Of a DNA stretch of 64,000 bases, positions 9,401 through 24,900 are shown piece after piece (position 1 is the stretch's first letter; the number at the start of each line of letters is the position of its first letter). Source of the DNA: Elmis aenea (lineage: Eukaryota; Arthropoda; Insecta; Coleoptera; Elmidae). The translations under genes were made by a program, and so were the position numbers. The notes beneath the pieces are model-generated. The model ran no database searches. It was given only the letters and a program-made list of their open reading frames with translations, and was not told the DNA's origin. Where the stretch lies: assembly GCA_947652605.1 (NCBI GenBank), contig CANTFG010000256.1, positions 1 through 64,000 of the forward strand. Reading direction: 5' to 3'.

Positions 9401-12400
9401 TAATTTCCTAAAAATACCGTGCTTTAGTTAATACATATGTTCCTTGAGCGACTATTTCGAAACAATTTTAATTATTGATTTGTATATCACAGAAACAGTT
9501 TATCCATCGCCTCTTTACATGAATACAATTGTTTTGCATATGTCTTTCAATGAGCTGGTTTTAATTTTTAATAATTTCCTAAAAATACCGTGCTTTAGTT
9601 AATACATATGTTCCTTGAGCGACTATTTCGAAACAATTTCAATTATTGATTTGTATATCACAGGAACAGTTTATCCATCGCCTCTTTACATGAATACAAT
9701 TGTTTTGCATATGTCTTTCAATGAGCTGGTTTTAATTTTTAATAATTTCCTAAAAATACCGTGCTTTAGTTAATACATATGTTCCTTGAGCGACTATTTC
9801 GAAACAATTTTAATTATTGATTTGTATATCACAGGAACAGTTTATCCATCTCCTCTTTACATGAATACAATTGTTTTGCATATGTCTTTCAATGAGCTGG
9901 TTTTAATTTTTAATAATTTCCTAAAAATACCGTGCTTTAGTTAATACATATGTTCCTTGAGCGACTATTTCTAAACAATTTTAATTATTGATTTGTATAT
10001 CACAGGAACAGTTTATCCATCGCCTCTTTACATGAATACAATTGTTTTGCATATGTCTTTCAATGAGCTGGTTTTAATTTTTAATAATTTCCTAAAAATA
10101 CCGTGCTTTAGTTAATACATATGTTCCTTTAGCGACTATTTCGAAACAATTTCAATTATTGAATTGTATATTACAGAAACAGTTTATCCATCGCCTCTTT
10201 ACATGAATACAATTGTTTTGCATATGTCTTTCAATGAGCTGGTTTTAATTTTTAATAAATTCCTAAAAATACCGTGCTTTAGTTAATACATATGTTCCTT
10301 GAGCGACTATTTCGAAACAATTTCAATTATTGATTTGTATATCACAGAAACAGTTTATCCATCGCCTCTTTACATGAATACAATTTTTTTGCATATGTCT
10401 TTCAATGAGCTGGTTTTAATTTTTAATAAATTCCTAAAAATACCGTGCTTTAGTTAATACATATGTTCCTTGAGCGACTATTTCGAAACAATTTCAATTA
10501 TTGATTTGTATATCACAGGAACAGTTTATCCATCGCCTCTTTACATGAATACAATTGTTTTGCATATGTCTTTCAATGAGCTGGTTTTAATTTTTAATAA
10601 TTTCCTAAAAATACCGTGCTTTAGTTAATACATATGTTCCTTGAGCGACTATTTCGAAACAATTTCAATTATTGATTTGTATATCACAGAAACAGTTTAT
10701 CCATCGCCTCTTTACATGAATACAATTGTTTTGCATATGTCTTTCAATGAGCTGGTTTTAATTTTTAATAAATTCCTAAAAATACCGTGCTTTAGTTAAT
10801 ACATATGTTCCTTGAGCGATTATTTCTGAACAATTTTAATTATTGATTTGTATATCACAGGAACAGTTTATCCATCGCCTCTTTACATGAATACAATTGT
10901 TTTGCATATGTCTTTCAATGAGCTGGTTTTAATTTTTAATAATTTCCTAAAAATACCGTGCTTTAGTTAATACATATGTTTCTTGAGCGACTATTTCTGA
11001 ACAATTTTAATTATTGATTTGTTTATCACAGGAACAGTTTATCCATCGCCTCTTTACATGAATACAATTGTTTTGCATATGTCTTTTTCAATGAGCTGGT
11101 TTTAATTTTTAATAATTTCCTAAAAATACCGTGCTTTAGTTAATACATATGTTCCTTGAGCGACTATTTCGAAACAATTTCAATTATTGATTTGTATATC
11201 ACAGGAACAGTTTATCCATCGCCTCTTTACATGAATACAATTGTTTTGCATATGTCTTTCAATGAGCTGGTTTTAATTTTTAATAATTTTCTAAAAATAA
11301 CGTGCTTTAGTTAATACATATGTTCCTAGAGCGACTATTTCAAAACAATTTTAATTATTGATTTGTATATCACAGAAACAGTTTATCCATCGCCTCTTTA
11401 CATGAATACAATTGTTTTGCATATGTCTTTCAATGAGCTGGTTTTAATTTTTAATAATTTCCTAAAAATACCGTGCTTTAGTTAATACATATGTTCCTTG
11501 AGCGACTATTTCTGAACAATTTTAATTATTGATTTGTATATCACAGGAACAGTTTATCCATCGCCTCTTTACATGAATACAATTGTTTTGCATATGTCTT
11601 TCAATGAGCTGGTTCTAGTTTTTAATAATTTCCTAAAAATACCGTGCTTTAGTTAATACATATGTTCCTTGAGCGACTATTTCGAAACAATTTCAATTAT
11701 TGATTTGTATATCACAGGAACAGTTTATCCATCGCCTCTTTACATGAATACAATTGTTTTGCATATGTCTTTTAAAGAGCTGGTTTTAATTTTTAATAAT
11801 TTCCTAAAAATACCGTGCTTTAGTTAATACATATGTTCCTTGAGCGACTATTTCGAAACAATTTCAATTATTGATTTGTATATCACAGAAACAGTTTATC
11901 CATCGCCTCTTTACATGAATACAATTGTTTTGCATATGTCTTTCAATGAGCTGGTTTTAATTTTTAATAAATTCCTAAAAATACCGTGCTTTAGTTAATA
12001 CATATGTTCCTTGAGCGATTATTTCTGAACAATTTTAATTATTGATTTGTATATCACAGGAACAGTTTATCCATCGCCTCTTTACATGAATACAATTGTT
12101 TTGCATATGTCTTTCAATGAGCTGGTTTTAATTTTTAATAATTTCCTAAAAATACCGTGCTTTAGTTAATACATATGTTCCTTGAGCGACTATTTCTGAA
12201 CAATTTTAATTATTGATTTGTTTATCACAGGAACAGTTTATCCATCGCCTCTTTACATGAATACAATTGTTTTGCATATGTCTTTTTCAATGAGCTGGTT
12301 TTAATTTTTAATAATTTCCTAAAAATACCGTGCTTTAGTTAATACATATGTTCCTTGAGCGACTATTTCGAAACAATTTCAATTATTGATTTGTATATCA

Positions 12401-15400
12401 CAGGAACAGTTTATCCATCGCCTCTTTACATGAATACAATTGTTTTGCATATGTCTTTCAATGAGCTGGTTTTAATTTTTAATAATTTTCTAAAAATAAC
12501 GTGCTTTAGTTAATACATATGTTCCTAGAGCGACTATTTCAAAACAATTTTAATTATTGATTTGTATATCACAGAAACAGTTTATCCATCGCCTCTTTAC
12601 ATGAATACAATTGTTTTGCATATGTCTTTCAATGAGCTGGTTTTAATTTTTAATAATTTCCTAAAAATACCGTGCTTTAGTTAATACATATGTTCCTTGA
12701 GCGACTATTTCTGAACAATTTTAATTATTGATTTGTATATCACAGGAACAGTTTATCCATCGCCTCTTTACATGAATACAATTGTTTTGCATATGTCTTT
12801 TTCAATGAGCTGGTTTTAATTTTTAATAATTTCCTAAAAATACCGTGCTTTAGTTAATACATATGTTCCTTGAGCGACTATTTCGAAACAATTTCAATTA
12901 TTGATTTGTATATCACAGGAACAGTTTATCCATCGCCTCTTTACATGAATACAATTGTTTTGCATATGTCTTTCAATGAGCTGGTTTTAATTTTTAATAA
13001 TTTTCTAAAAATAACGTGCTTTAGTTAATACATATGTTCCTAGAGCGACTATTTCAAAACAATTTTAATTATTGATTTGTATATCACAGAAACAGTTTAT
13101 CCATCGCCTCTTTACATGAATACAATTGTTTTGCATATGTCTTTCAATGAGCTGGTTTTAATTTTTAATAATTTCCTAAAAATACCGTGCTTTAGTTAAT
13201 ACATATGTTCCTTGAGCGACTATTTCTGAACAATTTTAATTATTGATTTGTATATCACAGGAACAGTTTATCCATCGCCTCTTTACATGAATACAATTGT
13301 TTTGCATATGTCTTTCAATGAGCTGGTTTTAATTTTTAATAAATTCCTAAAAATACCGTGCTTTAGTTAATACATATGTTCCTTGAGCGACTATTTCGAA
13401 ACAATTTCAATTATTGATTTGTATATCACAGAAACAGTTTATCCATCGCCTCTTTACATGAATACAATTGTTTTGCATATGTCTTTCAATGAGCTGGTTT
13501 TAATTTTTAATAAATTCCTAAAAATACCGTGCTTTAGTTAATACATATGTTCCTTGAGCGACTATTTCGAAACAATTTCAATTATTGATTTGTATATCAC
13601 AGGAACAGTTTATCCATCGCCTCTTTACATGAATACAATTGTTTTGCATATGTCTTTCAATGAGCTGGTTTTAATTTTTAATAATTTCCTAAAAATACCG
13701 TGCTTTAGTTAATACATATGTTCCTTGAGCGACTATTTCGAAACAATTTCAATTATTGATTTGTATATCACAGAAACAGTTTATCCATCGCCTCTTTACA
13801 TGAATACAATTGTTTTGCATATGTCTTTCAATGAGCTGGTTTTAATTTTTAATAAATTCCTAAAAATACCGTGCTTTAGTTAATACATATGTTCCTTGAG
13901 CGATTATTTCTGAACAATTTTAATTATTGATTTGTATATCACAGGAACAGTTTATCCATCGCCTCTTTACATGAATACAATTGTTTTGCATATGTCTTTC
14001 AATGAGCTGGTTTTAATTTTTAATAATTTCCTAAAAATACCGTGCTTTAGTTAATACATATGTTCCTTGAGCGACTATTTCTGAACAATTATAATTATTG
14101 ATTTGTTTATCACAGGAACAGTTTATCCATCGCCTCTTTACATGAATACAATTGTTTTGCATATGTCTTTTTCAATGAGCTGGTTTTAATTTTTAATAAT
14201 TTCCTAAAAATACCGTGCTTTAGTTAATACATATGTTCCTTGAGCGACTATTTCGAAACAATTTCAATTATTGATTTGTATATCACAGGAACAGTTTATC
14301 CATCGCCTCTTTACATGAATACAATTGTTTTGCATATGTCTTTCAATGAGCTGGTTTTAATTTTTAATAATTTTCTAAAAATAACGTGCTTTAGTTAATA
14401 CATATGTTCCTAGAGCGACTATTTCAAAACAATTTTAATTATTGATTTGTATATCACAGAAACAGTTTATCCATCGCCTCTTTACATGAATACAATTGTT
14501 TTGCATATGTCTTTCAATGAGCTGGTTTTAATTTTTAATAATTTCCTAAAAATACCGTGCTTTAGTTAATACATATGTTCCTTGAGCGACTATTTCTGAA
14601 CAATTTTAATTATTGATTTGTATATCACAGGAACAGTTTATCCATCGCCTCTTTACATGAATACAATTGTTTTGCATATGTCTTTCAATGAGCTGGTTCT
14701 AGTTTTTAATAATTTCCTAAAAATACCGTGCTTTAGTTAATACATATGTTCCTTGAGCGACTATTTCGAAACAATTTCAATTATTGATTTGTATATCACA
14801 GGAACAGTTTATCCATCGCCTCTTTACATGAATACAATTGTTTTGCATATGTCTTTTAAAGAGCTGGTTTTAATTTTTAATAATTTCCTAAAAATACCGT
14901 GCTTTAGTTAATACATAAGTTCCTTGAGCGACTATTTCGAAACAATTTTAATTATAGATTTGTATATCACAGGAACAGTTTATCCATCGCCTCTTTACAT
15001 TAATACAATTGTTTTGCATATGTCTTTCAATGAGCTGGTTTTAATTTTTAATAATTTCCTAAAAATACCGTACTTTAGTTAATACATATGTTCCTTGAGC
15101 GACTATTTCGAAACAATTTCAATTATTGATTTGTATATCACAGGAACAGTTTATCCATCGCCTCTTTACATGAATACAATTGTTTTGCATATGTCTTTCA
15201 ATGAGCTGGTTTTAATTTTTAATAATTTCCTAAAAATACCGTGCTTTAGTTAATACATATGTTCCTTGAGCGACTATTTCGAAACAATTTCAATTATTGA
15301 TTTGTATATCACAGGAACAGTTTATCCATCGCCTCTTTACATGAATACAATTGTTTTGCATATGTCTTTCAATGAGCTGGTTTTAATTTTTAATAATTTC

Positions 15401-18400
15401 CTAAAAATACCGTGCTTTAGTTAATACATATGTTCCTTGAGCGACTATTTCGAAACAATTTTAATTATTGATTTGTATATCACAGGAACAGTTTATCCAT
15501 CTCCTCTTTACATGAATACAATTGTTTTGCATATGTCTTTCAATGAGCTGGTTTTAATTTTTAATAATTTCCTAAAAATACCGTGCTTTAGTTAATACAT
15601 ATGTTCCTTGAGCGACTATTTCTAAACAATTTTAATTATTGATTTGTATATCACAGGAACAGTTTATCCATCGCCTCTTTACATGAATACAATTGTTTTG
15701 CATATGTCTTTCAATGAGCTGGTTTTAATTTTTAATAATTTCCTAAAAATACCGTGCTTTAGTTAATACATATGTTCCTTGAGCGACTATTTCGAAACAA
15801 TTTCAATTATTGAATTGTATATCACAGAAACAGTTTATCCATCGCCTCTTTACATGAATACAATTGTTTTGCATATGTCTTTCAATGAGCTGGTTTTAAT
15901 TTTTAATAAATTCCTAAAAATACCGTGCTTTAGTTAATACATATGTTCCTTGAGCGACTATTTCGAAACAATTTCAATTATTGATTTGTATATCACAGAA
16001 ACAGTTTATCCATCGCCTCTTTACATGAATACAATTGTTTTGCATATGTCTTTCAATGAGCTGGTTTTAATTTTTAATAAATTCCTAAAAATACCGTGCT
16101 TTAGTTAATACATATGTTCCTTGAGCGACTATTTCGAAACAATTTCAATTATTGATTTGTATATCACAGGAACAGTTTATCCATCGCCTCTTTACATGAA
16201 TACAATTGTTTTGCATATGTCTTTCAATGAGCTGGTTTTAATTTTTAATAATTTCCTAAAAATACCGTGCTTTAGTTAATACATATGTTCCTTGAGCGAC
16301 TATTTCGAAACAATTTCAATTATTGATTTGTATATCACAGAAACAGTTTATCCATCGCCTCTTTACATGAATACAATTGTTTTGCATATGTCTTTCAATG
16401 AGCTGGTTTTAATTTTTAATAAATTCCTAAAAATACCGTGCTTTAGTTAATACATATGTTCCTTGAGCGATTATTTCTGAACAATTTTAATTATTGATTT
16501 GTATATCACAGGAACAGTTTATCCATCGCCTCTTTACATGAATACAATTGTTTTGCATATGTCTTTTTCAATGAGCTGGTTTTAATTTTTAATAATTTCC
16601 TAAAAATACCGTGCTTTAGTTAATACATATGTTCCTTGAGCGACTATTTCGAAACAATTTTAATTATTGATTTGTATATCACAGGAACAGTTTATCCATC
16701 TCCTCTTTACATGAATACAATTGTTTTGCATATGTCTTTCAATGAGCTGGTTTTAATTTTTAATAATTTCCTAAAAATACCGTGCTTTAGTTAATACATA
16801 TGTTCCTTGAGCGACTATTTCTAAACAATTTTAATTATTGATTTGTATATCACAGGAACAGTTTATCCATCGCCTCTTTACATGAATACAATTGTTTTGC
16901 ATATGTCTTTCAATGAGCTGGTTTTAATTTTTAATAATTTCCTAAAAATACCGTGCTTTAGTTAATACATATGTTCCTTGAGCGACTATTTCGAAACAAT
17001 TTCAATTATTGAATTGTATATCACAGAAACAGTTTATCCATCGCCTCTTTACATGAATACAATTGTTTTGCATATGTCTTTCAATGAGCTGGTTTTAATT
17101 TTTAATAAATTCCTAAAAATACCGTGCTTTAGTTAATACATATGTTCCTTGAGCGACTATTTCGAAACAATTTCAATTATTGATTTGTATATCACAGAAA
17201 CAGTTTATCCATCGCCTCTTTACATGAATACAATTGTTTTGCATATGTCTTTCAATGAGCTGGTTTTAATTTTTAATAAATTCCTAAAAATACCGTGCTT
17301 TAGTTAATACATATGTTCCTTGAGCGACTATTTCGAAACAATTTCAATTATTGATTTGTATATCACAGGAACAGTTTATCCATCGCCTCTTTACATGAAT
17401 ACAATTGTTTTGCATATGTCTTTCAATGAGCTGGTTTTAATTTTTAATAATTTCCTAAAAATACCGTGCTTTAGTTAATACATATGTTCCTTGAGCGACT
17501 ATTTCGAAACAATTTCAATTATTGATTTGTATATCACAGAAACAGTTTATCCATCGCCTCTTTACATGAATACAATTGTTTTGCATATGTCTTTCAATGA
17601 GCTGGTTTTAATTTTTAATAAATTCCTAAAAATACCGTGCTTTAGTTAATACATATGTTCCTTGAGCGATTATTTCTGAACAATTTTAATTATTGATTTG
17701 TATATCACAGGAACAGTTTATCCATCGCCTCTTTACATGAATACAATTGTTTTGCATATGTCTTTCAATGAGCTGGTTTTAATTTTTAATAATTTCCTAA
17801 AAATACCGTGCTTTAGTTAATACATATGTTCCTTGAGCGACTATTTCTGAACAATTTTAATTATTGATTTGTTTATCACAGGAACAGTTTATCCATCGCC
17901 TCTTTACATGAATACAATTGTTTTGCATATGTCTTTTTCAATGAGCTGGTTTTAATTTTTAATAATTTCCTAAAAATACCGTGCTTTAGTTAATACATAT
18001 GTTCCTTGAGCGACTATTTCGAAACAATTTCAATTATTGATTTGTATATCACAGGAACAGTTTATCCATCGCCTCTTTACATGAATACAATTGTTTTGCA
18101 TATGTCTTTCAATGAGCTGGTTTTAATTTTTAATAATTTTCTAAAAATAACGTGCTTTAGTTAATACATATGTTCCTAGAGCGACTATTTCAAAACAATT
18201 TTAATTATTGATTTGTATATCACAGAAACAGTTTATCCATCGCCTCTTTACATGAATACAATTGTTTTGCATATGTCTTTCAATGAGCTGGTTTTAATTT
18301 TTAATAATTTCCTAAAAATACCGTGCTTTAGTTAATACATATGTTCCTTGAGCGACTATTTCTGAACAATTTTAATTATTGATTTGTATATCACAGGAAC

Positions 18401-21400
18401 AGTTTATCCATCGCCTCTTTACATGAATACAATTGTTTTGCATATGTCTTTCAATGAGCTGGTTCTAGTTTTTAATAATTTCCTAAAAATACCGTGCTTT
18501 AGTTAATACATATGTTCCTTGAGCGACTATTTCGAAACAATTTCAATTATTGATTTGTATATCACAGGAACAGTTTATCCATCGCCTCTTTACATGAATA
18601 CAATTGTTTTGCATATGTCTTTTAAAGAGCTGGTTTTAATTTTTAATAATTTCCTAAAAATACCGTGCTTTAGTTAATACATAAGTTCCTTGAGCGACTA
18701 TTTCGAAACAATTTTAATTATAGATTTGTATATCACAGGAACAGTTTATCCATCGCCTCTTTACATTAATACAATTGTTTTGCATATGTCTTTCAATGAG
18801 CTGGTTTTAATTTTTAATAATTTCCTAAAAATACCGTGCTTTAGTTAATACATATGTTCCTTGAGCGACTATTTCGAAACAATTTCAATTATTGATTTGT
18901 ATATCACAGGAACAGTTTATCCATCGCCTCTTTACATGAATACAATTGTTTTGCATATGTCTTTCAATGAGCTGGTTTTAATTTTTAATAATTTCCTAAA
19001 AATACCGTGCTTTAGTTAATACATATGTTCCTTGAGCGACTATTTCGAAACAATTTCAATTATTGATTTGTATATCACAGGAACAGTTTATCCATCGCCT
19101 CTTTACATGAATACAATTGTTTTGCATATGTCTTTCAATGAGCTGGTTTTAATTTTTAATAATTTCCTAAAAATACCGTGCTTTAGTTAATACATATGTT
19201 CCTTGAGCGACTATTTCGAAACAATTTTAATTATTGATTTGTATATCACAGGAACAGTTTATCCATCTCCTCTTTACATGAATACAATTGTTTTGCATAT
19301 GTCTTTCAATGAGCTGGTTTTAATTTTTAATAATTTCCTAAAAATACCGTGCTTTAGTTAATACATATGTTCCTTGAGCGACTATTTCTAAACAATTTTA
19401 ATTATTGATTTGTATATCACAGGAACAGTTTATCCATCGCCTCTTTACATGAATACAATTGTTTTGCATATGTCTTTCAATGAGCTGGTTTTAATTTTTA
19501 ATAATTTCCTAAAAATACCGTGCTTTAGTTAATACATATGTTCCTTGAGCGACTATTTCGAAACAATTTCAATTATTGAATTGTATATCACAGAAACAGT
19601 TTATCCATCGCCTCTTTACATGAATACAATTGTTTTGCATATGTCTTTCAATGAGCTGGTTTTAATTTTTAATAAATTCCTAAAAATACCGTGCTTTAGT
19701 TAATACATATGTTCCTTGAGCGACTATTTCGAAACAATTTCAATTATTGATTTGTATATCACAGGAACAGTTTATCCATCGCCTCTTTACATGAATACAA
19801 TTGTTTTGCATATGTCTTTCAATGAGCTGGTTTTAATTTTTAATAATTTCCTAAAAATACCGTGCTTTAGTTAATACATATGTTCCTTGAGCGACTATTT
19901 CGAAACAATTTTAATTATTGATTTGTATATCACAGGAACAGTTTATCCATCTCCTCTTTACATGAATACAATTGTTTTGCATATGTCTTTCAATGAGCTG
20001 GTTTTAATTTTTAATAATTTCCTAAAAATACCGTGCTTTAGTTAATACATATGTTCCTTGAGCGACTATTTCTGAACAATTTTAATTATTGATTTGTATA
20101 TCACAGGAACAGTTTATCCATCGCCTCTTTACATGAATACAATTGTTTTGCATATGTCTTTCAATGAGCTGGTTTTAATTTTTAATAATTTCCTAAAAAT
20201 ACCGTGCTTTAGTTAATACATATGTTCCTTGAGCGACTATTTCGAAACAATTTCAATTATTGATTTGTATATCACAGAAACAGTTTATCCATCGCCTCTT
20301 TACATGAATACAATTGTTTTGCATATGTCTTTCAATGAGCTGGTTTTAATTTTTAATAAATTCCTAAAAATACCGTGCTTTAGTTAATACATATGTTCCT
20401 TGAGCGACTATTTCGAAACAATTTCAATTATTGATTTGTATATCACAGAAACAGTTTATCCATCGCCTCTTTACATGAATACAATTGTTTTGCATATGTC
20501 TTTCAATGAGCTGGTTTTAATTTTTAATAAATTCCTAAAAATACCGTGCTTTAGTTAATACATATGTTCCTTGAGCGACTATTTCGAAACAATTTCAATT
20601 ATTGATTTGTATATCACAGGAACAGTTTATCCATCGCCTCTTTACATGAATACAATTGTTTTGCATATGTCTTTCAATGAGCTGGTTTTAATTTTTAATA
20701 ATTTCCTAAAAATACCGTGCTTTAGTTAATACATATGTTCCTTGAGCGACTATTTCGAAACAATTTCAATTATTGATTTGTATATCACAGAAACAGTTTA
20801 TCCATCGCCTCTTTACATGAATACAATTGTTTTGCATATGTCTTTCAATGAGCTGGTTTTAATTTTTAATAAATTCCTAAAAATACCGTGCTTTAGTTAA
20901 TACATATGTTCCTTGAGCGATTATTTCTGAACAATTTTAATTATTGATTTGTATATCACAGGAACAGTTTATCCATCGCCTTTTTACATGAATACAATTG
21001 TTTTGCATATGTCTTTCAATGAGCTGGTTTTAATTTTTAATAATTTCCTAAAAATACCGTGCTTTAGTTAATACATATGTTCCTTGAGCGACTATTTCTG
21101 AACAATTTTAATTATTGATTTGTTTATCACAGGAACAGTTTATCCATCGCCTCTTTACATGAATACAATTGTTTTGCATATGTCTTTTTCAATGAGCTGG
21201 TTTTAATTTTTAATAATTTTCTAAAAATACCGTGCTTTAGTTAATACATATGTTCCTTGAGCGACTATTTCGAAACAATTTCAATTATTGATTTGTATAT
21301 CACAGGAACAGTTTATCCATCGCCTCTTTACATGAATACAATTGTTTTGCATATGTCTTTCAATGAGCTGGTTTTAATTTTTAATAATTTCCTAAAAATA

Positions 21401-21935
21401 CCGTGCTTTAGTTAATACATATGTTCCTTGAGCGACTATTTCGAAACAATTTTAATTATTGATTTGTATATCACAGGAACAGTTTATCCATCTCCTCTTT
21501 ACATGAATACAATTGTTTTGCATATGTCTTTCAATGAGCTGGTTTTAATTTTTAATAATTTCCTAAAAATACCGTGCTTTAGTTAATACATATGTTCCTT
21601 GAGCGACTATTTCTGAACAATTTTAATTATTGATTTGTATATCACAGGAACAGTTTATCCATCGCCTCTTTACATGAATACAATTGTTTTGCATATGTCT
21701 TTCAATGAGCTGGTTTTAATTTTTAATAATTTCCTAAAAATACCGTGCTTTAGTTAATACATATGTTCCTTGAGCTACTATTTCGAAACAATTTCAATTA
21801 TTGATTTGTATATCACAGAAACAGTTTATCCATCGCCTCTTTACATGAATACAATTGTTTTGCATATGTCTTTCAATGAGCTGGTTTTAATTTTTAATAA
21901 ATTCCTAAAAATACCGTGCTTTAGTTAATACATAT
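3447..21935 (+). repeat. Satellite domain I: 33-monomer HOR built as 11+15+7
   Basis: The monomer carrying GAGCGATTATTT begins at 6357, 8240, 10807, 12006, 13891, 16458, 17657, 20908 and 21936. The intervals are 1883, 2567, 1199, 1885, 2567, 1199, 3251 and 1028 bp, or 11, 15, 7, 11, 15, 7, 19 and 6 monomers. The 11+15+7 set occurs twice in a row (6357-12005 and 12006-17656), a 33-monomer period of 5649-5651 bp. A second marker, CCTAGAGCGAC, follows the first by 515 bp at most positions (6872, 8755, 11322, 12521, 14406, 18172), with an extra copy at 13036. It also occurs at 3621. A third marker, ACATAAGTTCC, follows 513 bp later at about 4134, 7385, 9268, 14919 and 18685. Marker order is kept while some blocks are missing, as expected from unequal exchange in monomer register. 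Confidence 0.85.
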
Positions 21936-24900
21936 GTTCCTTGAGCGATTATTTCTGAACAATTTTAATTATTGATTTGTATATCACAGGAACAGTTTAT
22001 CCATCGCCTCTTTACATGAATACAATTGTTTTGCATATGTCTTTCAATGAGCTGGTTTTAATTTTTAATAATTTCCTAAAAATACCGTGCTTTAGTTAAT
22101 ACATATGTTCCTTAAGCGACTATTTCTGAACAATTTTAATTATTGATTTGTTTATCACAGGAACAGTTTATCCATCGCCTCTTTACATGAATACAATTGT
22201 TTTGCATATGTCTTTTTCAATGAGCTGGTTTTAATTTTTAATAATTTCCTAAAAATACCGTGCTTTAGTTAATACATATGTTCCTTGAGCGACTATTTCG
22301 AAACAATTTCAATTATTGATTTGTATATCACAGGAACAGTTTATCCATCGCCTCTTTACATGAATACAATTGTTTTGCATATGTCTTTCAATGAGCTGGT
22401 TTTAATTTTTAATAATTTCCTAAAAATACCGTGCTTTAGTTAATACATATGTTCCTTGAGCGACTATTTCTAAACTATTTTAATTATTGATTTGTATATC
22501 ACAGGAACAGTTTATCCATCGCCTCTTTACATGAATACAATTGTTTTGCATATGTCTTTCAATGAGCTGGTTTTAATTTTTAATAATTTCCTAAAAATAC
22601 CGTGCTTCAGTTAATACATATGTTCCTTGAGCGACTATTTCAAAACAATTTCAATTATTGATTTGTATATCACAGGAACAGTTTATCTATCGCCTCTTTA
22701 CATGAATACAATTGTTTTGCATATGTCTTTCAATGAGCTGGTTTTAATTTTTAATAATTTCCTAAAAATACCGTGCTTTAGTTAATACATATGTTCCTTG
22801 AGCGACTATTTCGAAACAATTTTAATTATTGATTTGTATATCATAGGAACAGTTTATCCATCGCCTCTTTACATGAATACAATTGTTTTGCATATGTCTT
22901 TCAATGAGCTGGTTTTAATTTTTAATAATTTCCTAAAAATACCGTGCTTTAGTTAATACATATGTTCCTTGAGCGACTATTTCGAAACAATTTTAATTAT
23001 TGATTTTTATATCACAGGAACAGTTTATCCATCGCCTCTTTACATAAATACAATTGTTTTGCATATGTCTTTCAATGAGCTGGTTTTAATTTTTAATAAT
23101 TTCCTAAAAATACCGTGCTTTAGTTAATACATATGTTCCTTGAGCGACTATTTCTGAACAATTTTAATTATTGATTTGTATATCACAGGAACAGTTTATC
23201 CATCGCCTCTTTACATGAATACAATTGTTTTGCATATGTCTTTCAATGAGCTGGTTTTAATTTTTAATAATTTCCTAAAAATACCGTGCTTTAGTTAATA
23301 CATATGTTCCTTGAGCGACTATTTTAAAACAATTTCAATTATTGATTTGTATATCACAGGAACAGTTTATCCATCGCCTCTTTACATGAATACAATTGTT
23401 TTGCATATGTCTTTTAATGAGCTGGTTTTAATTTTTAATAATTTCCTAAAAATACCGTGCTTTAGTTAATACATATGTTCCTTGAGCGACTATTTCTAAA
23501 CAATTTTAATTATTGATTTGTATATCACAGGAACAGTTTATCCATCGCCTCTTTACATGAATACAATTGTTTTGCATATGTCTTTCAATGAGCTGGTTTT
23601 AATTTTTAATAATTTCCTAAAAATACCGTGCTTTAGTTAATACATATGTTCCTTGAGCGACTATTTCGAAACAATTTTAATTATTGATTTTTATATCACA
23701 GGAACAGTTTATCCATCGCCTCTTTACATAAATACAATTGTTTTGCATATGTCTTTCAATGAGCTGGTTTTAATTTTTAATAATTTCCTAAAAATACCGT
23801 GCTTTAGTTAATACATATGTTCCTTGAGCGACTATTTCTGAACAATTTTAATTATTGATTTGTATATCACAGGAACAGTTTATCCATCGCCTCTTTACAT
23901 GAATACAATTGTTTTGCATATGTCTTTCAATGAGCTGGTTTTAATTTTTAATAATTTCCTAAAAATACCGTGCTTTAGTTAATACATATGTTCCTTGAGC
24001 GACTATTTCTAAACAATTTTAATTATTGATTGGTATATCACAGGAACAGTTTATCCATCGCCTCTTTACATGAATACAATTGTTTTGCATATGTCTTTCA
24101 ATGAGCTGGTTTTAATTTTTAATAATTTCCTAAAAATACCGTGCTTTAGTTAATACATATGTTCCTTGAGCGACTATTTCGAAACAATTTTAATTATTGA
24201 TTTTTATATCACAGAAACAGTTTATCCATCGCCTCTTTACATGAATACAATTGTTTTGCATATGTCTTTCAATGAGCTGGTTTTAATCTTTAATAATTTC
24301 CTAAAAATACTGTGCTTTAGTTAATACATATGTTCCTTAAGCGACTATTTCTAAACAATTTTAAATATTAATTTGTATATCACAGGAACAGTTTATCCAT
24401 CGCCTCTTTACATGAATACAATTGTTTTGCATATGTCTTTCAATGAGCTGGTTTTAATTTTTAATAATTTCCTAAAAATACCGTGCTTTAGTTAATACAT
24501 ATGTTCCCTGAGCGACTATTTCGAAACAATTTTAATTATTGATTGGTATATCACAGAAACAGTTTATCCATCGCCTCTTTACATGAATACAATTGTTTTG
24601 CATATGTCTTTCAATGAGCTGGTTTTAATTTTTAATAATTTCCTAAAAATACCGTGCTTTAGTTAATACATATGTTCCTTGAGCGACTATTTCTAAACAA
24701 TTTTAATTATTGATTTGTATATCACAGGAACAGTTTATCCATCGCCTCTTTACATGAATACAATTGTTTTGCATATGTCTTTCAATGAGCTGGTTTTAAT
24801 TTTTAATAATTTCCTAAAAATACCGTGCTTAAGTTAATACATATGTTCCTTGAGCGACTATTTCGAAACAATTTTAATTATAGATTTGTATATCAAAGGA

